Source: Hyparrhenia diplandra
Taxonomy: Eukaryota; Streptophyta; Magnoliopsida; Poales; Poaceae
Direction: 5' to 3'
DNA: 64,000 nt
NCBI GenBank assembly: GCA_015847255.1
Contig: JADLZK010010876.1
Span: forward strand, 186,001-250,000
Position numbers and translations under genes: made by a program. Below, one piece after another: positions 1 through 10,145 of the stretch. How positions within the stretch are numbered: position 1 is the stretch's first letter; the number at the start of each line of letters is the position of its first letter. The notes under the pieces are model-generated. The model worked only from the letters and a program-made list of their open reading frames with translations, had not been told where the DNA came from and searched no databases.

Positions 1-2472
1 TAATGTCACCCCTGTAATAGCAAGAGACTGGGAAATATAGAGACTGCCATGCCCTAGGCATTATTCTTCAACCACAGCACAGCACATCTGGATAGAATCA
101 TGCTAGACGGAGTCACCTGCAACATCGGGAATTAACCCGTGAGTACTCAATTGTACTCCGCAAGACTTACCCGTCTAAAACCAGAAAATAAGGGAAAGAC
201 TCCAAGGAGTATGCTTGGCTTTATCTGGAGCTGGCTGACTCACATTTATTTTCAGAAATAAAGTTGATTAATGCGCCTACACATACTACTCAGGTTCTTC
301 CAAGTTAAAAGGTTGTTATTATTTACATAAACCATAAGTCCTGTATAGTCAAGATTAAAACATATGCTCAGCGATATATAAATAACAAGATATAATAAAC
401 TGGATCAACATTTTAACTTCAGCAGCTTGAATAAGATAACCATTATTGTGATATTAAGACTACAGTGGCGCGGAGACAGGCGGTTCTCACTGTCGGGGAG
501 AGATGGCGATTCAAATCGATTGCAAAACCGGTGGCGAATACCCTAGTAAATATTTTTCTATGAATTTCCTAAGAAAGCATGGTAAATAGCACATAAATAG
601 AAAATCACACTTTGACCACAGAACATAGCATGCATGGTATTTTTCCTAGACTCTACATCCAAAATCATGAACATTTTGTACAGGCACTACTATTTTATCA
701 TGCACCAAGAATTAGATATGCATTTACCTAGAAACATGGCATTTATTGCAATAAATCTAGATAAATATAAAAGCTACCAGAAAATGCAAACTCATATTTT
801 TATACTGTAGATCTACTCACAAGGATCACAGCAAAATTTGTCCCATGCAAAACCGAGCTAAAATGAGCAATCTATGAATTAAACAAGCCATGCATGTGAT
901 TTGGAAAAGAAAACAAGAAAGAAAATCAACTGACGGTCGGGCCCCACCCGTCGGTCTCACAAGCGAGAGCACCGGCGGTCGGCGACGGATCTTCGCCGGC
1001 GTTGAGTCTCCGGTGAAATCGAGCACATGCGCGGCTTCCTCATGACGAGATCTACGCATCTAGGCACTTAACGCGAGCGGAGACGAGCTCTAGCATGGTC
1101 GTCGGCGGCGGCGGTGCTGCGGAGGGCACGGGCTCCGGCGAACTTCGCGTTCCGACCCACGGGCAGTTCAAACCAATGCGAGCACAAGCTTCGACGGCGT
1201 CTAGGCGAAGCAAAGCCACTACCTAATCGAGCGAAACGACGGCGGCAAGGTGCTTGATGACGGTAGCGCTCACCGGCGGTGGTGGGAATAGCGGTCGCGG
1301 CGAAGCGGTGGCGTCGAACGATGATTCGTCCTGCATGCAGGCTAGACGTGAGGCGACACGGGAACACGAAATGGTCCAAGAAAAACGGCATGGGAGGCGC
1401 GGTGGCGAGCTTCGTCTTGGCGGCGGCCATGCCGGCGATTTTCGGCGGCGGAGAACGCCGATTGGGCTCTACCACCGGTTCTCCGGCGGTCAGCGGGTCG
1501 GGGAGAGGGTTAGCGAGGTCTTGAGGCCGCTGGGGCGTTTGGTGGGGTGGAGATGCAGTGGTGGCCGGCGGCGCGACGGCAAGGCCGGTGATGGCCTTGG
1601 CGGCGGCGCTGTCCATTCTTCTTTGCTTTCGTCTTGGCGTGCAAGGAAGGGCAAAGGGCGGCGGGGAAGTGAGGTGGGGAGCACGGGATGCGTTCCTCCT
1701 TCAAGAAGGCATGGGCGCGGTGCGGGGATGGCAGGGGCAGCGAGCCACGCGGCGCTCGCGGTCGGCGTCGCGCCAAGGAGGGCCGACCCGGCGTTTTTTT
1801 TTTTTTTTGAAATAAATCCCCTAACTCGAACTGTTTTTGCGTCGTGCCTCGAGATCGTGCCGAATCGGCCAAAGCTCCAATTGAAGAAAATGTTCCTCGC
1901 GAAATTCTGAGCAAAACACATGTATAAACTTTCTCCTAATTCGGCCTGGTTTTGAAACTACGATGGGTCGAAGCAAAACTACCCCAGCGGTCAAACAAAA
2001 CCCTAATTCAAACAAACTTGAATTTTCGAACATGATCCACTCGAAATCTTGAAACCGGCCTATGACATCTTTTGTTCTACATAAAATTAGCTACACATTT
2101 CATGAAGGATTCACACACATGCAAGGCTTCTAGCTATGACTTTTGAACAAAACAAGACAAATTGTTCGAGGGTCAAAACTGGGTCAAACGAAGTCAAACT
2201 ATTCAACCCAAACACAATTAGAGAACATGACCAACATAAAATATGCTCTAACACCTTCTATAAACATAACTAAGAATAAATAAATATTAAAAATCTAATT
2301 ATGCAAACATTTCATACATGAAATGACGAGGCAAAAGCATAACAAGCAATTTGGATGCATTTAATCAAACAAATGACATCTATCATTTCATGTGCATAAA
2401 TGCATACGACTAAATGATGATTATGCTCATGAAATGTAGATGCTAATGACATGCTTAAAAACAGGGTGTTAC
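1..2472 (-). mobile_element. LTR retrotransposon remnant (probable long gypsy-type LTR and adjacent internal DNA)
   Basis: No gene is recognisable. The stretch joins AT-rich DNA (1-900), a GC-rich block (about 930-1790) and a 700-base AT-rich run ending at about 2472. Read on the minus strand, the right end begins GTAACACCCTG, which resembles the TGTAACACCC start of many grass chromovirus (Tekay/Del-like) LTRs; the initial T is missing. The open frames in the GC-rich block are Arg/Pro/Ala-rich on both strands, as expected from base composition, and show no domain. The left end lies outside the window and no second LTR or target-site duplication can be seen, so family and limits are tentative. 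Confidence 0.4.
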
Positions 2473-3239
2473 TGGGCGCAGTCGACCGCCCATATCTGGG
2501 TATTTGGAGAACCCGAGGCGGGTCGATCCGGCGACCCCGGGATGATGGGCGTCGCAATACGTCGACCATGGAGGCGGTTCTCGGGTGGCGGCGATGGTGA
2601 AGCATTTGGTTTGGCCGTATCGGGGATGAACCCGGTGGCCGGCCATGGTGGCTTCCACAGCCGTCAAGGTGGAGTCGTGGAAAGGGACGGCGAGGATGAC
2701 AGCGGACCGTCGGCTTTTTGTTTTCCAGATCTGTATTTCGGCGATGGTGCACATCGTCGGCGGTTGGTGTAACGGCGTGGCCCCAGGAGACAGGGCATTG
2801 GCCGCTCACTACTACGACGGCGGTGGCGCTGAGGGCGCCACTTTCCTCGCTGGAGGCGCCGTCTTTTTCAAGCGGATCTCTACGGTGAAAACCTACACCA
2901 GTTGGGTGGGCGGCGATGGCGTCTTTGGATGGCATTTTCTCGTTGGAGACGTCGCTGGTGGAAGATCTCTTGGATGTCGGCTGATGCCGGCATCAAGGTG
3001 GCGGCTCATCGCACACGCTCATGGGGCCTTAAGCTGTTGCCAGGTTACAGGATCCGGAGTCTCCAATGGTGGACGAGTTTTAGTTGTTTTATTTTTTAAA
3101 AAAGTGCACCTATGTTTTCGGGTGACTTCTATCTTATCTGTAACACTGTTTTCCAGTTGTAATTTTATTGGCCTGATGCATCCTCGGATGACTGAAGCCG
3201 GAATATAATTTCCATTATCTAAAAAAAAAAAAAAAAAAG
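2473..3239 (+). mobile_element. 5'-truncated non-LTR (LINE-like) retroelement 3' end with poly(A)
   Basis: A GC-rich segment grades into a T-rich 3' untranslated-like stretch and ends in an A-run of about 18 at 3221-3238, directly abutting NLR leucine-rich-repeat coding sequence at 3240. This is the usual look of a 5'-truncated plant LINE on the plus strand. No reverse transcriptase is present in the fragment. The insertion or an associated rearrangement marks the point where the 5' part of NLR unit A is lost. A target-site duplication could not be confirmed because the left flank is also transposon DNA. Confidence 0.5.
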
Positions 3240-5141
3240 AAAGTTGAAGCTAAAAAATATTGCTGGGCTATCTCAGATTGGATCTGACTTCTTTGGTGGC
3301 ATTACAGAAAAAAGTTTCACAGACTTGAAGGAGGTTGAGTTTTGTGATATGCCAGAACTTGTGGAGTGGACTGGGGGAGCAAACTGTGATTTGTTCTCAA
3401 GACTTGAAACAATCAGATGCACTAATTGTCCTAGGCTCACAGTACTGCTGATCTCAGGTTCACATATTTCTTCTACAGAAGATAACACCACATGGTTCCC
3501 TAGTCTTTGTGATCTTCGCATTAAGGACTGTCCAAACTTGTTTCTTCCTCCCTTGCCTCACACTTCGACGGTATCCTATATTGATACAGAATGCTTGCGT
3601 TATAACCGTATTGGTTTGATCATTTTGAAGCCCTTTGAATTGGTCTTCCAAAATCTTGGTGACGTGAAAAGCTTGCAAATTCAGGATGCATCACTCTTGC
3701 CATTAGTGGATCTCCAAAACCTACGTTCCCTGAGAAATATGAGCGTAGATGGGTGTGAGGAAACATTTTTGAGAGGAATGGATGATGGTCTTGTGCTCCA
3801 CACAGTCCAATCTCTAGAACTCCAGAATTTTTCACTTACCAGAAGATCGTTGTCAAATTTGTTCAAATGTTTCCCAGCTCTTTCTCGTTTGGATGTGAGC
3901 GCATCATCAGATGAGGATCATGAGGAAGTGGTACTGCAATTTCCACCCTCCAGCTCCCTGAGAGATGTCCGGTTCCACGGTTGTAAGAATCTGATCCTGC
4001 CTGTGAAGGAAGAGGAAGGAACTGGATTCTGTGGTCTCTCGTCACTCTGAGTCCTTGACCATAATAAATTGTGACAAGCTATTCTCTCGGTGGTCCATGG
4101 AAGCAGCAGCAACTCTGAGCATTATCTACCCTCTCCCCACTTACCTCAAGAAACTCTGCCTTTGGGATCAGGAAAGCACGTTGTCCATGGCTCTTCTCGC
4201 GAATCTCACATCTGTTACCAGTCTAGAACTTATTACTTGTAAGTATATCATAGTGGAAGGGTTTGATCCTCTCATCACATTCAATCTTGAGCATCTGGAG
4301 TTGTACAATAAGAGAGATGGTGAGACAGAGCCCTATTCTATAGCAGAAGATCTATTTGCAGCTGTGGCAAGGACCAAAACAATGCCCGCTGGTTCCTTCC
4401 AACTGATGTACCTTGATGTGGACAGCATCTCTGCTGTGCTTGTTGCTCCCATCTGCACCCGCCTCTCAGCTACCCTCCAGACGTTATACTTCATCTATGA
4501 TTGGCGGACGGAGAAGTTCACGGAAGAGCAGGACGAGGCGCTTCGGCCTCACGTCTCTTCAAACACTGTGGTTCTACTAGTTAAATGCCCGCGGCGTTGC
4601 TACGGGATAACTAAATTTTATATAAAAAAATATGGATCGCATGATAAAATAGCAATACTATAAAATTAAACAATGATATTGAAGTGACATTTAATTCAAA
4701 CAAGTTTTGTGAAAGTAACACAATCAATCATGGATTTCGCGGGTTTGTAAACTCTATTTTATGGACTTTTCTGTAATTCAACCAAGGTAAGTTTTGCGAA
4801 AGTAACACAATGAAGCTGCATATACAGACTGAGAATATAACATGTACATATGATTTTACATTCATGTATTGTGCATATAACACCTCCGTGTAGAGTCGAC
4901 AAACCATTTATAAGTACCTAGGAATATCAACAAATATGGCGTTAGTTAAATAATATTTGTACAATATAATTGAATTAAAATTACATTGTAAGTGTTAGTA
5001 ATCTTCTATTACCTCGCTTATTGTGTTAGAACCTCCTTCCATACAATATTCTTCGTGAAAATTCCATCAACTGTTGGCGTCTTTTTATCCTTACCTTTTT
5101 TACTTGGTGCATTCTTTTTATTTTTCCCGACGCCATTCTTT

Positions 5142-5629
5142 CTAATATTTTTCTTCTCCAACTTTTTGGCCTCTTCCTCCCGGCGTCCGCATCGCGCGGA
5201 GTGCGAGGATCTTGATATTCGCTCTTGACATGGCTCTAGACATCGCAACATACAACTGAACGTGAAAGAACACCGGTGCGGGTAGATACACACCCCGTTC
5301 GGGATCGTTTGGCCCCTGTGACTTGTTGACCGTCATGGCGAAGCTCGGCCCGATAGGAAAGCGCTTCCTCTTAAACTCGAGCGAGAACATCTCATCAGAT
5401 GAGCACAGGGGTATTCAAAGGAAGGAATACCCGCTTCCCAAAGATGCTGTCCCACCACGATTTCAGCGTCGATTGTATTTCTTGAGAACCCCCGCACCAG
5501 CAGCCTTGTACCGTTGCACAACCCATTGGCAGGATCAATATTCCGAAGCAAGATCACAGGACACCCGAGCTTGAGGGTGGGGAGGCGATAAGCCATGGGC
5601 ATGTTCATTAAAAGAGAGAATGTGCCCAT
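5142..5629 (-). pseudogene. C-terminal fragment of Helitron Pif1-like helicase
   Basis: Two overlapping minus-strand frames (5333-5629, then 5142-5390) together resemble the last 150 or so residues of plant Helitron helicases. Recognisable segments are the LKLGCPVILLRN and GLCNGTRL stretch, then FAMTVNKSQG (helicase motif V-like) and LYVAMSRAMSR (motif VI-like). A frameshift separates the two parts, and the Rep HUH nuclease and the Walker A and B regions of the helicase are missing. Beginning at 5605 the coding similarity stops; a 19-bp inverted copy of the fragment's start lies at 5817-5835, marking a rearrangement. It is not functional and serves only to classify the surrounding element. 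Confidence 0.85.
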
Positions 5630-5690
5630 CTTTAAAGCTAAATTTCCCTGTAGGTCCCTTTTTTTAATTGGGCCGCTTTTGTTAATAGTT

Positions 5691-5815
5691 ACCTAGCATG
5701 CTTATTCAATGGCAGTGTTAGATAATTTTTCTAAACTTTACAAGTAAATATAAAAATGTAGATACCTAGCATGCTTATTCAATGGCAGTGTTAGGTAATT
5801 TTTCTAAACTTTACA
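5691..5815. repeat. Tandem duplication inside Helitron (73-bp offset)
   Basis: A segment of about 52 bp at 5691-5742 recurs at 5764-5815 with one visible substitution. It immediately precedes the inverted copy of the helicase fragment start (5817-5835 against 5587-5605, 19 bp perfect). No function is suggested; it looks like replication slippage within the element. Confidence 0.9.
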
Positions 5816-7539
5816 CAACATGCCCATGGCTTATCTAGTGGCACCAACACCGGTCGGGTATGATTCCCCGTCAATAATCAGCGGCGATGAGTTATAAACA
5901 TACGCTCAATGAATATGTAGAGAGGTTGTAAATTTTTATATACCTCCATGGATTGTATTTGTAAGGTCCCCCAAAGGTGACCTATTACCTGTTGGCCTAG
6001 ATGTGTCCATCAACGCAACCTGTTCGTATTTAGCAAAAACACAGATCACAAGAATCATTATAACTCCATAATTGTATTTTCAAACAATAACAGACGATTT
6101 ATCAATTAACAGCATAGATGATCAGAAGTCATGTATTTCATCTGGATATGGCACAAGCACAATACTGTTTTGCTGGCATCAAGGCCATGACCACGTAGGC
6201 AAAAGATAGTTACCAAATAATTATGAACTTGTTCTCTATCAGCAGGGGAAGGGAGCAACAAGTATAGACAAACAGCAAAGGCTTTTAGTCCCCACAAAGT
6301 TCGGGTTGTCAAAATGCTTAAGAGTGCTCTGTAAAATATAAAAATAAATAGAAACATGTTGTAATCTTTAAAATTCATAGCTATGTTCTAAGCCTAACAT
6401 AGGAAATATGGACCCATATTGACAATACATTGCATCGTTAAAATTCTGCCAACAATCGATGGAAAAGTAGCATATAAAACATTGTCATTCAGCAATAGGA
6501 GTTATGAAGCTGCAACGGATCAGTAGTGTCACATCAGAAGATGGATGTAAGAACTAACCTGAGCAATGGTTTGTCCAGTCCAAGGTACTGTCCAGGGTCT
6601 CCCCAGTAAATTTTCTTTTACCTGAAACACAAATAGAGAATTCCCACTGATCAGATAAACATAACCATACACAAAATGCATAGATCCATGTAATTACAAT
6701 TGCATGGTGGAAACTGAAACCACTCTGGAAGGTGAACTGCACGCACCTGCAACAACTAATCAAGATTGCATGGTGGAATAGACAATTGGCAAACTACACA
6801 TGCATGTCTGAAATGAGTAATATCCTACGTACAAGACTTATATATGTCTTTATTAGAGACAAGAATTTTAAATATTTCTATATGTAATATTTCTAAAAAC
6901 TTTGTTGAGCCATCACTAACTTGAAGGGGACAACCTCAGCTAAATGAATGAAACTACAAAATTCAATATATTTCGACAGTCCATAATGCTGAATCTAAAT
7001 TCTGAAACACACTCTGAACAAATCCATCATGTGCAGCAAATGAAGTGTCATTCTAGCACTCAGGCAATCCATCATGTGGAGCAAATGCACAAGACTGAAT
7101 ACTAAACGTTGATCAGCAATCAAACAATTTGCGGATAGAACCACTTCTGGATCCAATTGTAGGACCATGAACTGTAGGCAGGAGGGAAAATACACATGAT
7201 TTAGATAGAGTTTATGGAAAAAACACAGCAGTTGGAGATGGATAAAGAGACGTCGACGTACCTCGTATAGTCCTGTCCTCTTGCTGGCGATCCAACAGCA
7301 CCTGCTCGTGAGCGTGATTGCTGGCGATGCCTCAGCACGTTGGCCTTCCTTGCGAAGGCGAAGCGGAGATGAACGCATGTTGCCTGTTGCCGTCCTCGCA
7401 CCGGATGGCCACCGTGCGTGCGGTGGCGACGGACCTGCAGGTCGATCAGGAGATGGCGGCCAGGGAGAGGAGAGGGAATGTGCGCCTTGAAAAGGAGAGG
7501 GATTTGGATTGTTTCCTTTTTGCATGTCGCTCTCTGGAG

Positions 7540-7674
7540 GATTTGGTTTGTTTCCTATTTTTGCACCAATGCTTTCCTTCTAAAGATAGAGAGAATTTAT
7601 GGAGGAAGGAGGAGATTGATTTGGTTTGTTTCCTATTTTTGCACGGATGCTTTCCTTCTAAAAAGATAGAGAGA
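7540..7674. repeat. Tandem duplication inside Helitron (78-bp offset)
   Basis: A segment of about 55 bp at 7540-7594 recurs at 7618-7674 with a few differences, followed by a G-run of about 12 near 7680. It lies in the 5' terminal part of the Helitron (minus-strand sense), where promoter or captured DNA might be expected. Nothing else recognisable. Confidence 0.85.
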
Positions 7675-8039
7675 TCGCAGGGGGGGGGGGGAGCGGAGCG
7701 ACAAAAGCGTGATTTCGCATGGAGCCGGAGCGACGGTGCGATGAGTTTTTTTTACCGCACGAAAAAATAGTCTTACTTTCACTCTTTTTATGTTGTAGAG
7801 ATTACTGCACGGCTCTGCAGTCCCTCCCCCAAGGCTTGCATCGCCTTGCTTCTCTCCAGGAATTAGAAATCACGGGGACCCAAAAAATCAGATCACTGCC
7901 CAAGGAGGGCCTCTCCGATTCACTGCGACTGCTAGAAATAGATAATTACGGTCCTGAGATTTATGAGGAATGCCAGAAACTAAAGGGAACGAGGCCAGAT
8001 ATAAATACATTGGCCGACCTTGCTAACGCGGAAAGCTGA

Positions 8040-9978
8040 ACATCTGGCCCTCTGCTTCTACATGCCTTTCACTGCACATCGATCTGCATGCCTCTGCTTC
8101 AAATATTCACTGTGCATCGATCTGCAGGTTAGTTCCAAATTACTAACAATGATTCCATTGACTATGCAAATTGAATTGTGATTTACGACTAAGTTGTGAT
8201 TCATAATTTCAGCTCCTCACATCTATCCGAAGCCTATCGTTCAAGACTGCAGGGCTGGACAGTATCTGAGGCGGAAAGCAGATTCTGCATGCCTTCACAC
8301 ACACACACGACACAACTCTTCAGTCTTCTCCGTACATGGATCTGCAGGTTAGTTAAAAGCAACTTATGCTCCTCGACTTATGATTTCATTCACAGTGCAA
8401 ACTGGATTGCTTTTTTTTCGTTTGCTTGTACTAGATATGAACCATTTTCATGTGCTCTGGATTGCTTTTTTTTTTGTTTGCTTGTAGATATGAATCATTG
8501 TCACGTGCTTCTGTGTTACAAGAGGAGCCACCATTCACAATTCTTGTCCAGCCCTTCATTTCTTTAATCAAATATCATCTTGTTTCTGTCACATTGCAGG
8601 TCTCAGCTTCATCATATGCTTACACATCGTTCAAAAAATAATAATAATAATGAGCCCAACACCGGTGCAATCCAGCAAAGATTATAAGGTAATTCTCGAC
8701 GAGGATGGCTTGGTGCCTAAATTTGAAGACTTACGAAAAGAATGACCTCGTAGCAAGACTACTGCATCCTGCAAATATCTGGTGAGACAGTCACAAGTGA
8801 ATGAACTTCTCGTGTATGGCATTCTCTCTCTCTTCAGTTATAACGTTTCAGGATTTACAGCTCTTGGGACATTTTTTTTTTTTTTGTAATTTCAGGCCCT
8901 AACTGTTGTTGGTCATTTGAAAACCATCAAAGGCAGGAGATGCTGCATAATGAGTCAGACTGGAGGCTCTTTCTGCTTCGGTCAACCAGCTTAGTGGAAG
9001 AAAAAAAAATGCTTTGGAAGTAATGTATATCTTTTACTTAACTCTGTAGTATGTAGCTGTACATCGCTTTTTGTTTCTTTATTTCATATAAATGGAGCGA
9101 TCCATTGTTATCTCACTCTCTAGTATTTTGTTTGCTTTATGGAATAGAATGAGCTGATCCATCACCACCCTATTCCTCACTAGCTAATAATTAGTACTAG
9201 TATGAGGAATGGGGTCATTCCACTAAATTTAAGAAATGGTCTCATGATGCATCATTCCATCTAGTATGAGTTGGTTTCTAAAACCAACGCACGCGCACAC
9301 ACACCATTTGTAAACTGATGATCTGTTGCTTCCTTTGTTTATCAGGAAGGGCTCACAATTGTGGATAATATAAGACATTGAGCATCATTGAGGAACACAA
9401 AGAAAATTGAAATTGAAGGAAACCTGGCAGTTCGATTTCTATATGCCGGATTCAGCAGTAGATACACATACACCTAGCACTCCTGATCTCTCACTTCATC
9501 AAGCTGAATCTGCAGCCCAGGGGACTGAACTCAAGGCTCCTTGCGATGTAAGTTGCCACATGCTTATATATCGATCACAAATACGATATTATACATGATC
9601 TTTGCAAAAAAAAAAGAGTTCCTTACTTCCTTATACTTTGGGAAAGCTGCAACATGTAGTGGCCCTTATTATTGTCAGATCAACATCCTTGTTTATGTTT
9701 TCAGTCAAATGAAATGGGATACAACATCAGTTTTTGGTATACTACAGCAAAGCATTGGATATTTGTATTTTCTACTAAGAAATATTTCTAGTTCCTTCGC
9801 CCACCTTATTTCCAGTTCCTTTAATTTGCCAATCTATTTATTTCTAGTTCCTTTACCTACTGAGTTGTAGTGTAATCAAGAATGCAGAATGACCATCCAA
9901 TTAGCAGAGTAAGCTCTTTTCTATGGTTACAATGAATTAATAGAACTGTTTTTTTTCCTTACAACATAAATCTGGTCC
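8040..9978 (+). other. NLR unit A tail, first part: 3'UTR/intron-like modules
   Basis: Sequence homologous to the tails of units C (43879-46240) and D (54687-56290) and, in part, B. A donor-like GTTAGT follows at 8128, 88 nt after the stop. An acceptor-like pyrimidine-AG near 8210 leads to a short exon-like segment. Cassette module 8600-8781 (acceptor TTGCAG, donor GGTGAGAC) has a stop after 13 codons in the phase-0 frame. A second exon-like module lies at 9345-9547 (acceptor TTATCAG, donor GATGTAAGT). An AT-rich, imperfectly palindromic MITE-like patch is at about 9115-9292 and is also found in unit C. No coding function can be assigned; untranslated exons and introns are the simplest reading. 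Confidence 0.6.
8600..8781 (+). other. Tail cassette exon-like module, unit A copy
   Basis: Starts after an AG acceptor and ends at a GGTGAGAC donor, as do its relatives in units B, C and D. Read in phase 0 it begins with the family's S-A-S-S-x-A-Y-T-S-F-K segment but reaches a stop after 13 codons, and its 182-nt length is not a multiple of three. A later part matches the DEDGLVPKFE segment of the unit B copy in another frame. It is a degenerate copy of the cassette. Confidence 0.6.
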
Positions 9979-10145
9979 TATTGGACAAAGGCCAACAGGC
10001 TTAGATTGATTGATGAGAGTTTACACAAGAGAGATTACATATATAAAGGAGAGAGAGGGGCAGCCCAAAGGGCCTGACCAGCCTGGAAGAGGCACAGGAA
10101 ACTAGGAGAGGAGACTAACAGCTAGTAGAGTAGTTAATTCTAACA
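9979..10145 (-). repeat. Copia LTR (3' LTR in element orientation)
   Basis: 167 bp, TGTTAGAATT at its minus-strand start and CCAATA at its end (so TG...TA rather than TG...CA). A TATA-like TTTATATATG lies in the middle on the minus strand. Differs from the partner LTR by three substitutions and an extra CCTG. Adjacent to the polypurine tract at 10146-10154. Confidence 0.9.

Larger units (their letters stand above)
4577..7801 (-). mobile_element. Helitron with both termini and a paralogous empty site
   Basis: On the minus strand the element starts TCTCTACAAC (right edge, 7801) and ends CTAG (4577-4580). The 3' end is preceded by a short hairpin with CCCG/CGGG stem at about 4587-4605, seven bases from CTAG. 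It lies exactly between host A (4576) and T (7802), the Helitron A^T target rule, with no duplication. Removing it rejoins an LRR exon that aligns without a gap to unit D near 54440. It encodes only the end of a Rep/helicase, so it is probably non-autonomous. The remaining 2 kb (about 5840-7700) has no recognisable gene; it could be captured or degenerate DNA. Internal tandem duplications occur at 5691-5815 and 7540-7674. Confidence 0.88.
3240..8039 (+). pseudogene. NLR unit A: 5'-truncated LRR-only pseudogene, split by a Helitron
   Basis: Coding sequence homologous to the distal LRR half of the other three NLRs in the window. It starts abruptly at 3240, equivalent to roughly codon 865 of unit D, so the coiled coil, NB-ARC and first LRRs are absent. 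Block 1 is 3244-about 4045; one extra base near 4049 shifts the frame into block 2 (about 4050-4576), and another small deletion occurs near 4545. At 4576 the exon is interrupted by a Helitron and resumes at 7802, running to a stop at 8037-8039 with the family's characteristic last repeats (SLPQGLHRL, KIRSLPKEGL). Units C and D show the uninterrupted sequence. It cannot encode a functional receptor. The tail beyond the stop is conserved with other units. Confidence 0.85.

Noticed and set aside
2312..2935. 207-codon minus-strand open frame at the left of unit A.
   Set aside because: It crosses the boundary between LTR-like and LINE-like DNA, has no domain and overlaps plus-strand frames.
9407..9598. 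Possible coding exon at the 9345-9547 module (and 45605-45796 in unit C).
   Set aside because: Most of the differences between the two copies I could compare change the amino acid, and the upstream part has stops in the same frame, so an untranslated exon is more likely.
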